From Legionella sp. PATHC035 (GTDB lineage: Bacteria > Pseudomonadota > Gammaproteobacteria > Legionellales > Legionellaceae): a stretch of DNA of 64,000 nt. The notes under the pieces were generated by a model, which worked only from the letters and a program-made list of their open reading frames with translations, did no database searches and was not told the origin of the DNA. Where the stretch lies: positions 3,457,001 to 3,521,000 of the forward strand of contig NZ_JAPHOT010000001.1 in NCBI RefSeq assembly GCF_026191115.1. The letters are read 5' to 3'. Positions 18,109-27,417 of this stretch are shown one piece after another; the stretch's first letter is position 1, and every line of letters begins with the position of its first letter. A program made the translations under genes and the position numbers.

Positions 18109-19259
18109 TGGCAGAGCAAGAACAAGCACAAGAAAAAACCGAACAGCCCTCGGCCAAACGGCTGAAAGAAGCGCGAAAAAAAGGTCAGGTTGCTCGCTCA
18201 AAAGACTTCAACACCACAGTGACTTTACTTTTTACTGCTGTAGGATTTCTTATTTTTGGTAAACAGTTGGCCCATCAGATGGCAACAATGATGCGTCAAG
18301 CTTTTGAGTTCGATACCCGAGTTATCATAACGCCCCTAACAAGTGTAGAACGTTTATTTTTTCTCGCTAAGATGGGATTTTGGTCTTTAATACCCTTATT
18401 GGCTGTTATTTTTCTGATTACTTTAGCAGCCCCATTGCTTATGGGCGGCTGGGTGTTTAGCGGGCAAGTGATACAACCAAAATTTTCACGACTCAACGCA
18501 TTTCAAGGGCTTAAACGAATGGTTTCGGTGAAAAGTTTTGCCGAAATGATTAAATCGTTTTTCAAATTTCTTTTAGTCGCAGTTGTAGCCATAGTGGTAT
18601 TGAAATCACAAGTACCCGCCTTGTTAGCTTTGGCTCATGTTCCCATAGAGACAGCAATTGGCAGCGGTACCCTGATTGTAGTGAAGTCCTTTGTATTAAT
18701 TACTGCCAGTTTAATTGTGATTGCTGCTTTTGATGTGCCTTTTCAACTGTATGAGCATCAAAAAAACATGAAAATGACAATGCAAGAATTGAGAGATGAA
18801 TATAAAGAAACAGAAGGTAAGCCTGAGGTAAAAAGTGCTATTCGTCGCGCCCAGCAAGAAATCTCGAGGCGGCGGATGATGAATGAAATATCGAAAGCGC
18901 ATGTGGTGTTAACTAACCCCACTCATTATGCCGTAGCGATTAGCTATAAAGAAAAGAGTCATAAGGCACCCATGGTTGTGGCAAAGGGCAAAGACTTAGT
19001 TGCTTTTCAAATAAGCAAAGTTGCAAAATCACATCAAATTCCCATTATTTCGGTGCCACCCTTAGCACGTGCTCTCTATTTTTCTACCAAATTAAATAAG
19101 GAAATACCTAGAGGACTCTATGTCGCTGTAGCCCAGGTTTTAGCCTATGTGTTTCAACTGCGAGATAAGGAACGTTACGATTATAAACCCACGGTATTAC
19201 AGGATGTTCCTATTCCGCCCGAATTAGCGCGCAAAGCAGAGGAGAATGTGAATGAATAA
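18108..19259 (+). CDS. flhB: Flagellar export switch protein FlhB
   Basis: A 383-aa FlhB. The N-terminal EKTEQPSAKRLKEARKKGQV segment leads into four membrane helices and a cytoplasmic domain. The self-cleaving Asn270-Pro-Thr-His loop that switches export from rod/hook to filament substrates is intact (VLTNPTHYAVAI). The start shares a base with the fliR stop and flhA overlaps its end by 8 bp. Confidence 0.97.
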   Translation: MAEQEQAQEKTEQPSAKRLKEARKKGQVARSKDFNTTVTLLFTAVGFLIFGKQLAHQMATMMRQAFEFDTRVIITPLTSVERLFFLAKMGFWSLIPLLAVIFLITLAAPLLMGGWVFSGQVIQPKFSRLNAFQGLKRMVSVKSFAEMIKSFFKFLLVAVVAIVVLKSQVPALLALAHVPIETAIGSGTLIVVKSFVLITASLIVIAAFDVPFQLYEHQKNMKMTMQELRDEYKETEGKPEVKSAIRRAQQEISRRRMMNEISKAHVVLTNPTHYAVAISYKEKSHKAPMVVAKGKDLVAFQISKVAKSHQIPIISVPPLARALYFSTKLNKEIPRGLYVAVAQVLAYVFQLRDKERYDYKPTVLQDVPIPPELARKAEENVNE

Positions 19260-21333
19260 AGCATTGCACTACATTCAATATTGGCTGCGTCAAGGTTTAG
19301 GTACGCCTATAGTGCTTGTCATGATGCTTGGCATGATGATGTTGCCTTTGCCTCCTTTTTTATTGGATGTGTTTTTTACTTTTAATATTGCTTTATCTCT
19401 TGTAGTGCTGTTAGCGGTAATATACAGCGAAAGACCTCTCGATTTTGCTGTATTTCCAACCGTCATATTGCTTGCGACCTTGTTGCGATTGTCGTTAAAC
19501 GTTGCTTCAACTCGCGTGGTGTTACTCAATGGTTATAAAGGAACGGATGCTGCAGGGCATGTGATTCAATCATTTGGTGAAGTAGTTATTGGTGGAAACT
19601 ATGCTGTTGGCCTTGTCGTCTTTATTATTTTGGTAGTCATCAATTTTGTTGTGGTCACTAAGGGTGCGGGTCGTGTATCTGAGGTCAGTGCTCGGTTTAC
19701 TTTAGATTCTTTACCTGGGAAACAAATGGCTATTGATGCTGATTTGAATGCGGGGTTAATCAATCAAGAACAGGCAATAAAACGTCGATTAGAGGTAGCC
19801 CAGGAAGCAGACTTTTATGGTTCTATGGATGGAGCTAGCAAATTTGTTCGTGGTGATGCAGTAGCTGGGATTTTAATTCTGGTTGTCAATATTATTGGTG
19901 GCTTGATTATTGGTGTTTTTCAACATGGAATGAACGTTTCTGATGCGCTGCATAATTATATTTTACTAACTATCGGAGATGGGTTGGTTGCGCAAGTACC
20001 CTCTTTAGTTTTATCAACTGCCGCAGCCATCATTGTTACGCGAGTATCTAGTGCGCAAAATATGGGACAGGCAGTAATTTCTCAATTGCTGGCTAACCCA
20101 CGTTCGTTAATTATTGCAGCGGCAATTATCGGATTGATTGGTATTATCCCCGGAATGCCTCATGTCGCATTTATTTTACTTGCTGCAGGTTTGTCGGGAA
20201 TTGCTTATTTGTTTCAACAGCAAGAAAAGGTAAAACGCAATGAACAGCTCAATCAGGAAAATGAATCCCTGGCTATACAAAGTCCGAGTATTTCATCGGA
20301 GCTCTCATGGGACGATGTGAATCCAGTTGATGTGATCAGCCTCGAAGTAGGGTATCGCTTGATCCCTCTAGTCGATCAGTCACAAGGCGGTGTTTTACTT
20401 TCTCGCATAAAAGGGGTACGTAAGAAAATATCTCAAGAACTGGGGTTTTTAATTCCTTCTGTGCATGTACGTGATAATTTGGATTTAAAACCTAACCATT
20501 ATCGAATCAGCTTGGCGGGGGTTGTAATGGGAGAGGCCTCAATTCATTTGGATCGTAGTTTGGCTATCAATCCAGGACAAGTTTTTGGCGAAATTGAGGG
20601 AATAAAAACTCATGACCCAGCTTTTGGCATGGAAGCGGTTTGGATAAATGAAAGTCAAAAGGAGCAGGCGCATACTTTGGGGTATACTGTAGTTGATGCC
20701 TCAACAGTGGTTGCCACGCACCTAAGCCAAATATTAGAGCAAAACAGTCAACAGCTATTAGGTTATGAAGAAACACAGCAGCTCTTAGATAAGCTGGCAA
20801 TAAATTCACCTAAATTGGTAAAAGAGCTGGTGCCTGATGGACTTTCATTAGGCATGGTTAGTAAAGTATTACAAGGATTGTTAGTAGAACACATTCCTCT
20901 AACTGATATTCGAACCATAGTCGAAACTCTGGCGGAACTAGCGCCAAAATCTAAAGATACAGAGTACTTAATCAGCCAAGTACGTATTGCCTTATCACGA
21001 TTAATTACGCAAAAAATCAGTGGCATCCATGAAGAGCTGCCTATTATTACATTAAAACCCGAGTTGGAACAATTATTGCAAAACATTATTCAGAGTAGTG
21101 GATCTGGAGGCGTAAATTTTGAGCCAGGAATGGCAGATAAGATACAACATTCTTTAACACAATTAGCAATGCAACAGCAGGCAAAGCAGGAGAGTTCAGT
21201 TTTGGTCGTACAACCGGGTATACGCGCAGTGTTGGCACGATTTGTGCGTAATATCTCTCATGACTTTCATGTTTTGTCGTATCAGGAGATTCCTGATAAC
21301 AAACAAATAAGAATAGTAGGCACAGTAGGATAG
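19252..21333 (+). CDS. flhA: Flagellar export protein FlhA
   Basis: A 693-aa FlhA with about eight N-terminal membrane helices, the FHIPEP-type loop region (TLDSLPGKQMAIDADLNAGL) and a large cytoplasmic domain that forms the nonameric docking ring for export substrates. Length is normal. It overlaps flhB by 8 bp. A 152-bp gap with a possible hairpin (TCCTGATGGAACA region) separates it from flhF. Confidence 0.97.
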   Translation: MNKALHYIQYWLRQGLGTPIVLVMMLGMMMLPLPPFLLDVFFTFNIALSLVVLLAVIYSERPLDFAVFPTVILLATLLRLSLNVASTRVVLLNGYKGTDAAGHVIQSFGEVVIGGNYAVGLVVFIILVVINFVVVTKGAGRVSEVSARFTLDSLPGKQMAIDADLNAGLINQEQAIKRRLEVAQEADFYGSMDGASKFVRGDAVAGILILVVNIIGGLIIGVFQHGMNVSDALHNYILLTIGDGLVAQVPSLVLSTAAAIIVTRVSSAQNMGQAVISQLLANPRSLIIAAAIIGLIGIIPGMPHVAFILLAAGLSGIAYLFQQQEKVKRNEQLNQENESLAIQSPSISSELSWDDVNPVDVISLEVGYRLIPLVDQSQGGVLLSRIKGVRKKISQELGFLIPSVHVRDNLDLKPNHYRISLAGVVMGEASIHLDRSLAINPGQVFGEIEGIKTHDPAFGMEAVWINESQKEQAHTLGYTVVDASTVVATHLSQILEQNSQQLLGYEETQQLLDKLAINSPKLVKELVPDGLSLGMVSKVLQGLLVEHIPLTDIRTIVETLAELAPKSKDTEYLISQVRIALSRLITQKISGIHEELPIITLKPELEQLLQNIIQSSGSGGVNFEPGMADKIQHSLTQLAMQQQAKQESSVLVVQPGIRAVLARFVRNISHDFHVLSYQEIPDNKQIRIVGTVG

Positions 21334-21485
21334 AAATGGTCACTTTTTCCTGATGGAACACTGACCTAGGCCAGGAAAAACGGCGCTAAAGAGTATAAAT
21401 TTCTCAGTTTTCCTACAATCGGACTACAATTTCTATAGAGGCATTGCGTGAATAATGGCAAATTTCTTCATAAGCAGGAGGCTTT

Positions 21486-22616
21486 ATGAAATTAAAACGT
21501 TTTGTTGCGGCCGACACACGCAGCGCTATGAAACAAATTAAAGAGACACTGGGGGCTGATGCCGTTATTTTGTCCAGTCATCACATAGAGGGCGGGGTAG
21601 AGGTTGTTGCGGCAATTGATTTTGATGAAACAATTCTATCAGCCTCTGCGGCAGTTGCTTCTGCTGAGCCACCGAGCCAGATGAATAAATTTCAAATGCA
21701 AACCCCTCTTGATGATATGCGCCAAGAAATTCAGACGTTAAGAGGCATGCTTGAAGCCCAGTTGCGGGGAAATGTGGGTGTCCATGAGCCTTTGCATACC
21801 ATTTTGATGCAGAAGCTTTTGTATCTTGGCGTAAGTCATACGACCGCTGCCGCGTGGGCATGTTCCGTACGCCCCGATTCTAATCAGCAAAAAGGATGGG
21901 ACGCGATATTAAATTTAATTTCTGAGCAATTAACCATTCGTGATAACCATAGGATAGAAGAGGGTGGCGTTTATGCTTTTGTTGGACCAACTGGTGTCGG
22001 AAAAACGACGACCCTAGCCAAAATTGCGGCGAGATTTACCCTGAGATTTGGGGCAGAGAAATTAGGGCTTGTGACAATGGACACTTATCGAATTGCCGCA
22101 CAAGAGCAACTCATGATGTATGGAAAAATTTTGGGGGTAAAGGTTTGTGTTGCTCAGGATGAAGTCTCTTTGGCGCGAGTATTACGACAATTAAGCGATA
22201 AGAAATTAATTTTGATTGATACCGCGGGAATGAATCCGGCAGATGAACGCGTTGTAAAACAAATGAATGTATTGAGTACTTATTTGCAGTCGATTTCGAG
22301 AGTTTTGGTTTTACCTGCAACCAGCCATTATCAAGTATTAATTGATGCAATAAGACGTTATGAAGCAAATCAAGTCGATCAGTGCATTTTAACCAAGCTG
22401 GATGAGTCATTAGCTGTAGGCGGCGCACTCAGTGCACTCATTGAATCAGGTTTGGGGGTCAGCTATCTCACACACGGACAACGTGTCCCTGAAGATATTA
22501 AAATGGCAACACGTCACCAGCTTATTGAGCTGCTTGCGGAGCAGGAAACACAATTGTTTCAGGCGGACAATGCTGGAAAAGCACATCAAGGTGCTGGGAG
22601 AGAATATCATGTCTAA
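21486..22616 (+). CDS. flhF: Flagellar placement GTPase FlhF
   Basis: A 376-aa SRP-type GTPase that sets the polar site of flagellar assembly. The N-terminal B domain (MKLKRFVAADTRSAMKQI) is followed by the NG domain with P-loop GPTGVGKT (167-174), DTYRIAAQEQL, LIDTAG and TKLDE. AGGAGG precedes the ATG. flhG overlaps its end by 8 bp, the usual FlhF/FlhG pairing of polar flagellates. Confidence 0.96.
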   Translation: MKLKRFVAADTRSAMKQIKETLGADAVILSSHHIEGGVEVVAAIDFDETILSASAAVASAEPPSQMNKFQMQTPLDDMRQEIQTLRGMLEAQLRGNVGVHEPLHTILMQKLLYLGVSHTTAAAWACSVRPDSNQQKGWDAILNLISEQLTIRDNHRIEEGGVYAFVGPTGVGKTTTLAKIAARFTLRFGAEKLGLVTMDTYRIAAQEQLMMYGKILGVKVCVAQDEVSLARVLRQLSDKKLILIDTAGMNPADERVVKQMNVLSTYLQSISRVLVLPATSHYQVLIDAIRRYEANQVDQCILTKLDESLAVGGALSALIESGLGVSYLTHGQRVPEDIKMATRHQLIELLAEQETQLFQADNAGKAHQGAGREYHV

Positions 22617-23478
22617 AGTAAAGCAGAATATAAGTGACCAAGCTTCAGGTCTGAGGAATCTATCACGTGCGAAACCCATTAAAGTAATTGCTGTTTCTGC
22701 TGGGAAAGGAGGTGTAGGTAAGAGTAATGTTTCCGTCAATCTGGCAGTTGGATTGGCTCAGCTTAATAAGAGAGTCATGATACTTGATGCCGATTTAGGC
22801 TTGGCCAATATCGATATCATGCTCGGATTGCATACAAAATATAATTTGTCTCATGTAATTCAGGGAATCTGTCATTTAAGTGACATTATTTTGCCAGGAC
22901 CTAATGGCATTAGTGTCATTCCTGCAGCTTCAGGGACAGAGTTCATGACTCAACTCTCCTCAGCAGAGCTCGCCGGAATCATCGATGCATTTAATGAACT
23001 CACCGATGATTTAGATTACATGATTATAGATACCGCTGCGGGGATTTCAGATACCGTTCTAAGTTTTACTCGTTCATCCCAAGAATTAATTGTCGTTGTA
23101 TGTGATGAGCCGACTTCATTAACTGATGCCTATGCTTTAATTAAAGTAATGAGTAAGCGTTATGAATGGACTCGTTTTCATATACTGGCCAATATGGTGA
23201 GAAATGAACGAGATGGACGGGAATTATTTAACAAATTATTCAAAGTTTCCGAGCAATTTCTTGAGGTTCAGCTAGACTATTTAGGAGCGGTACCATTTGA
23301 TGAACACATACACAGGGCAGTAAAAATGCAAAAGCCTGTATTAATTGCTTATCCTGATTCTGCTGCTGCTTCGGCACTAAGGCAGTTAGCAGATGAAGTC
23401 TCTGAATGGCCTCCCAGTTCTTTATTGGGTGGTAATACCAGTTTCTTTTTAGAGCGTTTGGTTGCAGGTGAATTTTAA
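22609..23478 (+). CDS. flhG: Flagellar number regulator FlhG (FleN), MinD-like ATPase
   Basis: A 289-aa ParA/MinD-family ATPase limiting the number of flagella through FlhF and the FleQ activator. The deviant Walker A KGGVGKS is at 33-39; the VMILDADLGLANIDIMLG and IIDTAAG motifs follow. The ATG at 22609, behind GGGAGAG and overlapping flhF by 8 bp, gives the canonical short N terminus; the frame is open further up into flhF but that is not used. Confidence 0.95.
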   Translation: MSKVKQNISDQASGLRNLSRAKPIKVIAVSAGKGGVGKSNVSVNLAVGLAQLNKRVMILDADLGLANIDIMLGLHTKYNLSHVIQGICHLSDIILPGPNGISVIPAASGTEFMTQLSSAELAGIIDAFNELTDDLDYMIIDTAAGISDTVLSFTRSSQELIVVVCDEPTSLTDAYALIKVMSKRYEWTRFHILANMVRNERDGRELFNKLFKVSEQFLEVQLDYLGAVPFDEHIHRAVKMQKPVLIAYPDSAAASALRQLADEVSEWPPSSLLGGNTSFFLERLVAGEF

Positions 23479-23488
23479 GGAGAATATT

Positions 23489-24199
23489 GTGGATGCTTTG
23501 GCTGCCTATAGCAAAGTAAATCAGCAAATCCAAGAAACGCTGGTAAAAAACCATGCCTTGTTGGTGAAACGCATAGCACATCATTTATTGGGGCGTTTGC
23601 CTCAAAGTGTGCAGTTGGATGATTTAATACAAGCGGGAATGCTTGGATTGCTGGAAGCAACAAAACATTATGATTCTTCCAAAGGCGCGTCATTTGAAAC
23701 CTATGCAGGAATTCGAATTAAGGGGTACATGCTTGATGAAGTAAGACGAAATGATTGGGTACCGCGTTCTGTCTATCGAAATTCAAGAATGATTTCTGAG
23801 GCAGTAAAATATCTCGAGCATCGTTTGGGAAGAGAAGCTAAAGATTCAGAAATTGCAGCTGAGCTTGGCATCTCACTCGATGAGTACCATGAAATGTTAC
23901 AAGATTCAGTGAGTAGTCACTTATACGGCTTTGAAGATCTGGGTGTTACCGATGATGTTTTGCAAGTCGAAGATGGATATGCTGAGCCTCATGCCAATGT
24001 ATTCCATAGTGATTTAATGCGTCGTTTATCGGAGGTTATTCGCGGATTGCCGCATAAGGAGCGAATGGTCCTCTCTTTATACTATGAACAGGATTTGAAT
24101 TTAAAAGAAATTGGGGAAGTTATCGGCGTTAGTGAATCACGTGTTTCACAGATTCTTAGCCAGGCAACACATCGGATTAAATCTCGTTTACCGGAATAA
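23489..24199 (+). CDS. fliA: Flagellar sigma factor FliA (sigma-28)
   Basis: A 236-aa sigma-28 that transcribes late flagellar genes. Region 2 (LDDLIQAGMLGLLEATKHYD...FETYAGIRIKG) and region 4 (LKEIGEVIGVSESRVSQI) are complete, and region 1.1 is lacking as in the family. The start is the GTG at 23489, with AAGGAGA 5 bp upstream; the in-frame TTG at 23462 is inside flhG and lacks such a site. The gap to motA is 6 bp. Confidence 0.95.
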   Translation: MDALAAYSKVNQQIQETLVKNHALLVKRIAHHLLGRLPQSVQLDDLIQAGMLGLLEATKHYDSSKGASFETYAGIRIKGYMLDEVRRNDWVPRSVYRNSRMISEAVKYLEHRLGREAKDSEIAAELGISLDEYHEMLQDSVSSHLYGFEDLGVTDDVLQVEDGYAEPHANVFHSDLMRRLSEVIRGLPHKERMVLSLYYEQDLNLKEIGEVIGVSESRVSQILSQATHRIKSRLPE

Positions 24200-24205
24200 A
24201 AAAGA

Positions 24206-24979
24206 ATGGATGTTTTAACTTTACTAGGGATGTTGACCAGTTTTCTAGCCATTATAATCGGCCAAGTGTTTGAAGGCGGGAATATGCAGGCATTACTCAA
24301 TTTGTCTGCATTGTTTATCGTGCTCGGAGGAACAATTGGTGCGGTTATGGTACAAACACCACTGAGTACTTTTAGGAGAGCATTTACTATTTTACCTTGG
24401 GTCATCAAACCACCTAAACTTGAATTTGAATCCTGCCGTAACAAAATGTTTGAGTTGGCCCGAAAAGCGCGTCAACTGGGTTTGCTTTCTTTGGAAGAAC
24501 ATTTGGAAGTTGAAAAAAATCCACTCATTAGCAAAGGATTGGAGTTATTGGTTATTGGGGTAGATAAACTCACTATTCGACAAGTTCTGGAGGATGAGAT
24601 TGAGCGAATTGAAAATCATGACCTCCATGCAGCACAAGTTTTTGAAAGTATGGGAGGGTACAGCCCAACTATAGGAATAATGGGAGCAGTATTAGGGCTG
24701 ATCCAAGTCATGCGTCATTTAGCCGAACCGAGCGAATTGGGATTAGGTATTGCAGTTGCATTCGTAGCTACGATATACGGGGTTGGCATGGCTAATCTTA
24801 TTTTTTTACCCGTGGCGAATAAATTAAAAAGTTATATTGCCCATAAGGTGCACTACGATGAGATGATAGTAGAAGGCTTAGTCGCGATCGCCTCTGGGGA
24901 AAGTCCTGGGATCTTGTTGTTAAAACTCAATAACTTTGGCCAGCACAAGAAAGATGAAATCAAGAAAAAAAAGAAATGA
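24206..24979 (+). CDS. motA: Flagellar stator protein MotA (MotC-type)
   Basis: A 257-aa four-helix MotA/TolQ/ExbB protein. Helices 1-2 lie at about 2-50, a long cytoplasmic loop follows, and helices 3-4 cover SMGGYSPTIGIMGAVLGLIQVM and the ATIYGVGMANLIFLPVANKL segment. Conserved prolines and the charged loop fit the proton-channel subunit. The position behind fliA corresponds to the motCD pair of Pseudomonas. motB overlaps its end by 26 bp. Confidence 0.94.
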   Translation: MDVLTLLGMLTSFLAIIIGQVFEGGNMQALLNLSALFIVLGGTIGAVMVQTPLSTFRRAFTILPWVIKPPKLEFESCRNKMFELARKARQLGLLSLEEHLEVEKNPLISKGLELLVIGVDKLTIRQVLEDEIERIENHDLHAAQVFESMGGYSPTIGIMGAVLGLIQVMRHLAEPSELGLGIAVAFVATIYGVGMANLIFLPVANKLKSYIAHKVHYDEMIVEGLVAIASGESPGILLLKLNNFGQHKKDEIKKKKK

Positions 24980-25730
24980 ACCACATAACGACCATCATCG
25001 TTGGGTAGTCTCCTATGCAGATTTCATTACCTTGCTTTTTGCATTTTTTGTGGTGATGTATGCTATTTCTTCGGTGAACATATCAAAATACAAATCGCTA
25101 TCGGAGGGGATGAAATCGGCGTTTAATAATAAAGATGCGGCCCGTGCCCTAAAGTCAACGGACAATAAAAAAGACGGACCACAAACCAAACAAGTCCATG
25201 GGCTTTATAATGATGGTCTAGATGAATTAAGCCAATCGCTATCAGAATTGGAAGATGGCAATTATAAAATTAACCGCCAGGAGGGCTGGATTGAGCTCGA
25301 CATCAAATCAGGAGCTTTGTTTGAGTCAGGTGAGGCAGATTTAAAACCAGATGCTTTTGTTAAGTTAATGCGATTGGCAAGTAAAATTAAAAAATCATCC
25401 TCTATTATTGCTGTAGAAGGGTATACTGATAATGTCCCTATAGAAACCCCTCAGTTTCCATCAAACTGGGAACTTTCAGCCATGCGTGCGGCGGTTGTTG
25501 GCCGGACTTTAAATTCATTTGGCATTTCAACGGAACGTATTTTAGTAACAGGTTATGGTGAACAATTTCCAGTTGCAGACAACATCACAGATCAAGGCAG
25601 AGCGGCAAATCGCAGGGTGAGTATCGTTATCGCCTTAAATCGAAATGTTCCTCGTCTTTTGAATCCGGCATTAAGTGAGCCAACTCACCGCGTAGTCATC
25701 GGGAATTCTGGAAATAAGGATATAAAATGA
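24954..25730 (+). CDS. motB: Flagellar stator protein MotB (MotD-type)
   Basis: A 258-aa stator subunit with a basic N terminus, one membrane helix containing the proton-carrying aspartate (VSYADFITLLFAFFVVMYA) and a C-terminal OmpA-like peptidoglycan-binding domain (VEGYTDNVPI...RAANRRVSIVI). The ATG at 24954 is preferred over the TTG at 24936. It overlaps motA by 26 bp and the next gene by 4 bp. Confidence 0.94.
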   Translation: MKSRKKRNEPHNDHHRWVVSYADFITLLFAFFVVMYAISSVNISKYKSLSEGMKSAFNNKDAARALKSTDNKKDGPQTKQVHGLYNDGLDELSQSLSELEDGNYKINRQEGWIELDIKSGALFESGEADLKPDAFVKLMRLASKIKKSSSIIAVEGYTDNVPIETPQFPSNWELSAMRAAVVGRTLNSFGISTERILVTGYGEQFPVADNITDQGRAANRRVSIVIALNRNVPRLLNPALSEPTHRVVIGNSGNKDIK

Positions 25731-26125
25731 TTATTTTTCTTTTAAGCTTAAATGCAGTCATTCTTTCATTAGGAGTGAATTATCTATTGAATCAGCGAAA
25801 AAAATTAATCGCGTTTCAGGAACAGTTAGATACCCAACAAAAATCAATCGATGAAATTACCAAAGATCACCCCATGTTAATTCATGCTGATTTATTATTC
25901 TCCAAACAATTAAAGGAAATTAATACGCAATTAATCAGCATGGATAATCAAATTCAAGATTTGGAAAATAAACGAGATAATGATGGGGGTTATCGTCATG
26001 CGTTGCGCATCTTGGAAATGGGGGGGAATCGAGATGAAATTGTCGAAAGTTGCCATTTGTCTCCTGCTGAAGCTGATTTACTAATGAACTTACAAGCCTA
26101 CCGCACAGCAATGAAGACTTCATAA
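25727..26125 (+). CDS. DUF2802-type protein at the end of the flagellar operon
   Basis: A 132-aa protein with one N-terminal membrane helix, a coiled coil (about 20-90) and a C-terminal helix-turn-helix-like DUF2802 segment (ALRILEMGGNRDEIVESCHLSPAEADLLMNL). It overlaps motB by 4 bp (ATGA), so it is translated with the stator. Members of this family follow motD in other polar flagellates; their function is unknown. Confidence 0.8.
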   Translation: MIIFLLSLNAVILSLGVNYLLNQRKKLIAFQEQLDTQQKSIDEITKDHPMLIHADLLFSKQLKEINTQLISMDNQIQDLENKRDNDGGYRHALRILEMGGNRDEIVESCHLSPAEADLLMNLQAYRTAMKTS

Positions 26126-26197
26126 AGTTGTTTTTTTCATTGCATTCACGGTAAAATCCCAAGCTTATTTTTAACTGGGTTAAGCTTATACAAAATT

Positions 26198-26248
26198 GTA
26201 GCTTGGATTATTCAGGTATCCCGGATTTGTATCGTGTAATCCGGCTAT
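26198..26248. repeat. GTAGCCCGGATTA-type inverted repeat
   Basis: GTAGCTTGGATTA (26198-26210) faces TAATCCGGCTAT (26237-26248). It belongs to the same family as 7409-7440 and 52822-52889 and lies between the flagellar operon and prfB, where it may act as a transcription end. Confidence 0.6.
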
Positions 26249-26306
26249 GAAACATGCGCTTACAATTAGAGTATTAACTCAATCACTATTTTTTAAAGAG
26301 ACACTT

Positions 26307-27417
26307 ATGTTAGAAGTAAACCAAATTAGTCTTAATCTGGTGGATCTTGAAAAGCGAGTAGAAGCGCTTAGGGGGTATCTTTGACTTTGACGCTAAAAGT
26401 GAGCGCTTGGAAGAGGTTGTTCGTGAACTGGAATCGTCTTCGGTTTGGGATAATCCAGAAGTTGCTCAGGCGTTAGGACGTGAAAGAACACAGCTGGAGG
26501 CTGTAGTTTCTACTTTAACTCAATTAAATCAATCCATTATTGATTTCCATGAATTATTTGAGATCGCACGCGAAGAAAATGATGAACAAACGATAAATGA
26601 AATTGGTGAGGAGTTATCCTCTGTTGAGCAAAAAGTTGCTGATCTTGAGTTTCGTCGTATGTTTTCAGGAAAAATGGATAATTCAAATGCTTATTTGGAT
26701 ATTCAATCCGGTTCAGGTGGAACCGAAGCCCAGGATTGGGCTGAAATGTTATTGCGCATGTATCTGCGTTGGGGGGAGCAACACGGATTTATTACTGAAT
26801 TAATTGAATGCTCTCCTGGCGAGGTTGCTGGTATTAAAAGCGCTACAATCTATTTCAAGGGCGAGTATGCTTTTGGATGGTTGCGCACAGAAACAGGGGT
26901 GCACCGTTTAGTACGAAAATCTCCTTTCGATTCGGGAAACAGGCGACATACTTCTTTTGCTGCAGTATTTGTTTCACCTGAAATTGATGATGACATTGAT
27001 ATAGAAATTAATCCGGCTGATTTACGTATCGATACCTACAGAGCATCCGGAGCTGGGGGACAGCATGTTAACCGAACTGATTCGGCAGTGCGTATTACTC
27101 ATGCTCCCAGTGGGATTGTAGTACAATGCCAGAATGATCGAAGTCAACATCGTAATAAAGATCAGGCAATGAAGCAGCTGCGTGCCAAGTTATATGAATT
27201 GGAAATGCAAAAGAAAAACGCGGAGCAGCAGGCATTAGAAGCCAGTAAATCAGACATAGGTTGGGGATCTCAAATCCGTTCTTACGTATTAGATCAATCT
27301 CGTATTAAAGATCTACGCACTGGTGTTGAAACGAGCAACACCCAGGCAGTATTGGATGGTGCATTGGATCAATTTATTGAAGCCAGTCTAAAGGCAGGAG
27401 TAGGGCAGCATGAGTGA
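26307..27417 (+). CDS. prfB: Peptide chain release factor 2, expressed by programmed +1 frameshift
   Basis: RF2 recognises UAA/UGA stop codons. The first 25 codons run from ATG 26307 to CTT (26379-26381), which is followed by an in-frame TGA (26382). An internal Shine-Dalgarno AGGGGG (26370-26375) precedes CTT-TGA-C by the canonical distance, so ribosomes slip +1 and continue in the frame starting at 26383. The total is 369 aa. The downstream part holds the GGQ peptide-hydrolysis motif in [10 protein letters not shown]. The stop-recognition SPF motif is visible as [10 protein letters not shown]. lysS overlaps its end by 8 bp. Confidence 0.97.
26370..26383 (+). promoter_or_regulatory. RF2 programmed frameshift site
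   Basis: AGGGGGTATCTTTGAC: an internal Shine-Dalgarno, the CTT slippery codon and the UGA stop followed by C. High RF2 terminates here, low RF2 allows the +1 shift, giving autoregulation. Confidence 0.95.

Noticed and set aside
21455..21475. Sigma-54 promoter upstream of flhF
   Set aside because: TGGCAAATTTCTTCA has the GG but no GC at the required spacing.
22432..22608. Long N-terminal extension of FlhG inside flhF
   Set aside because: The ATG at 22609 has a good ribosome site and gives the normal MinD-like N terminus.
26307..26382. prfB as a pseudogene because of the in-frame TGA
   Set aside because: The stop is part of the known RF2 autoregulatory frameshift site with its internal Shine-Dalgarno.
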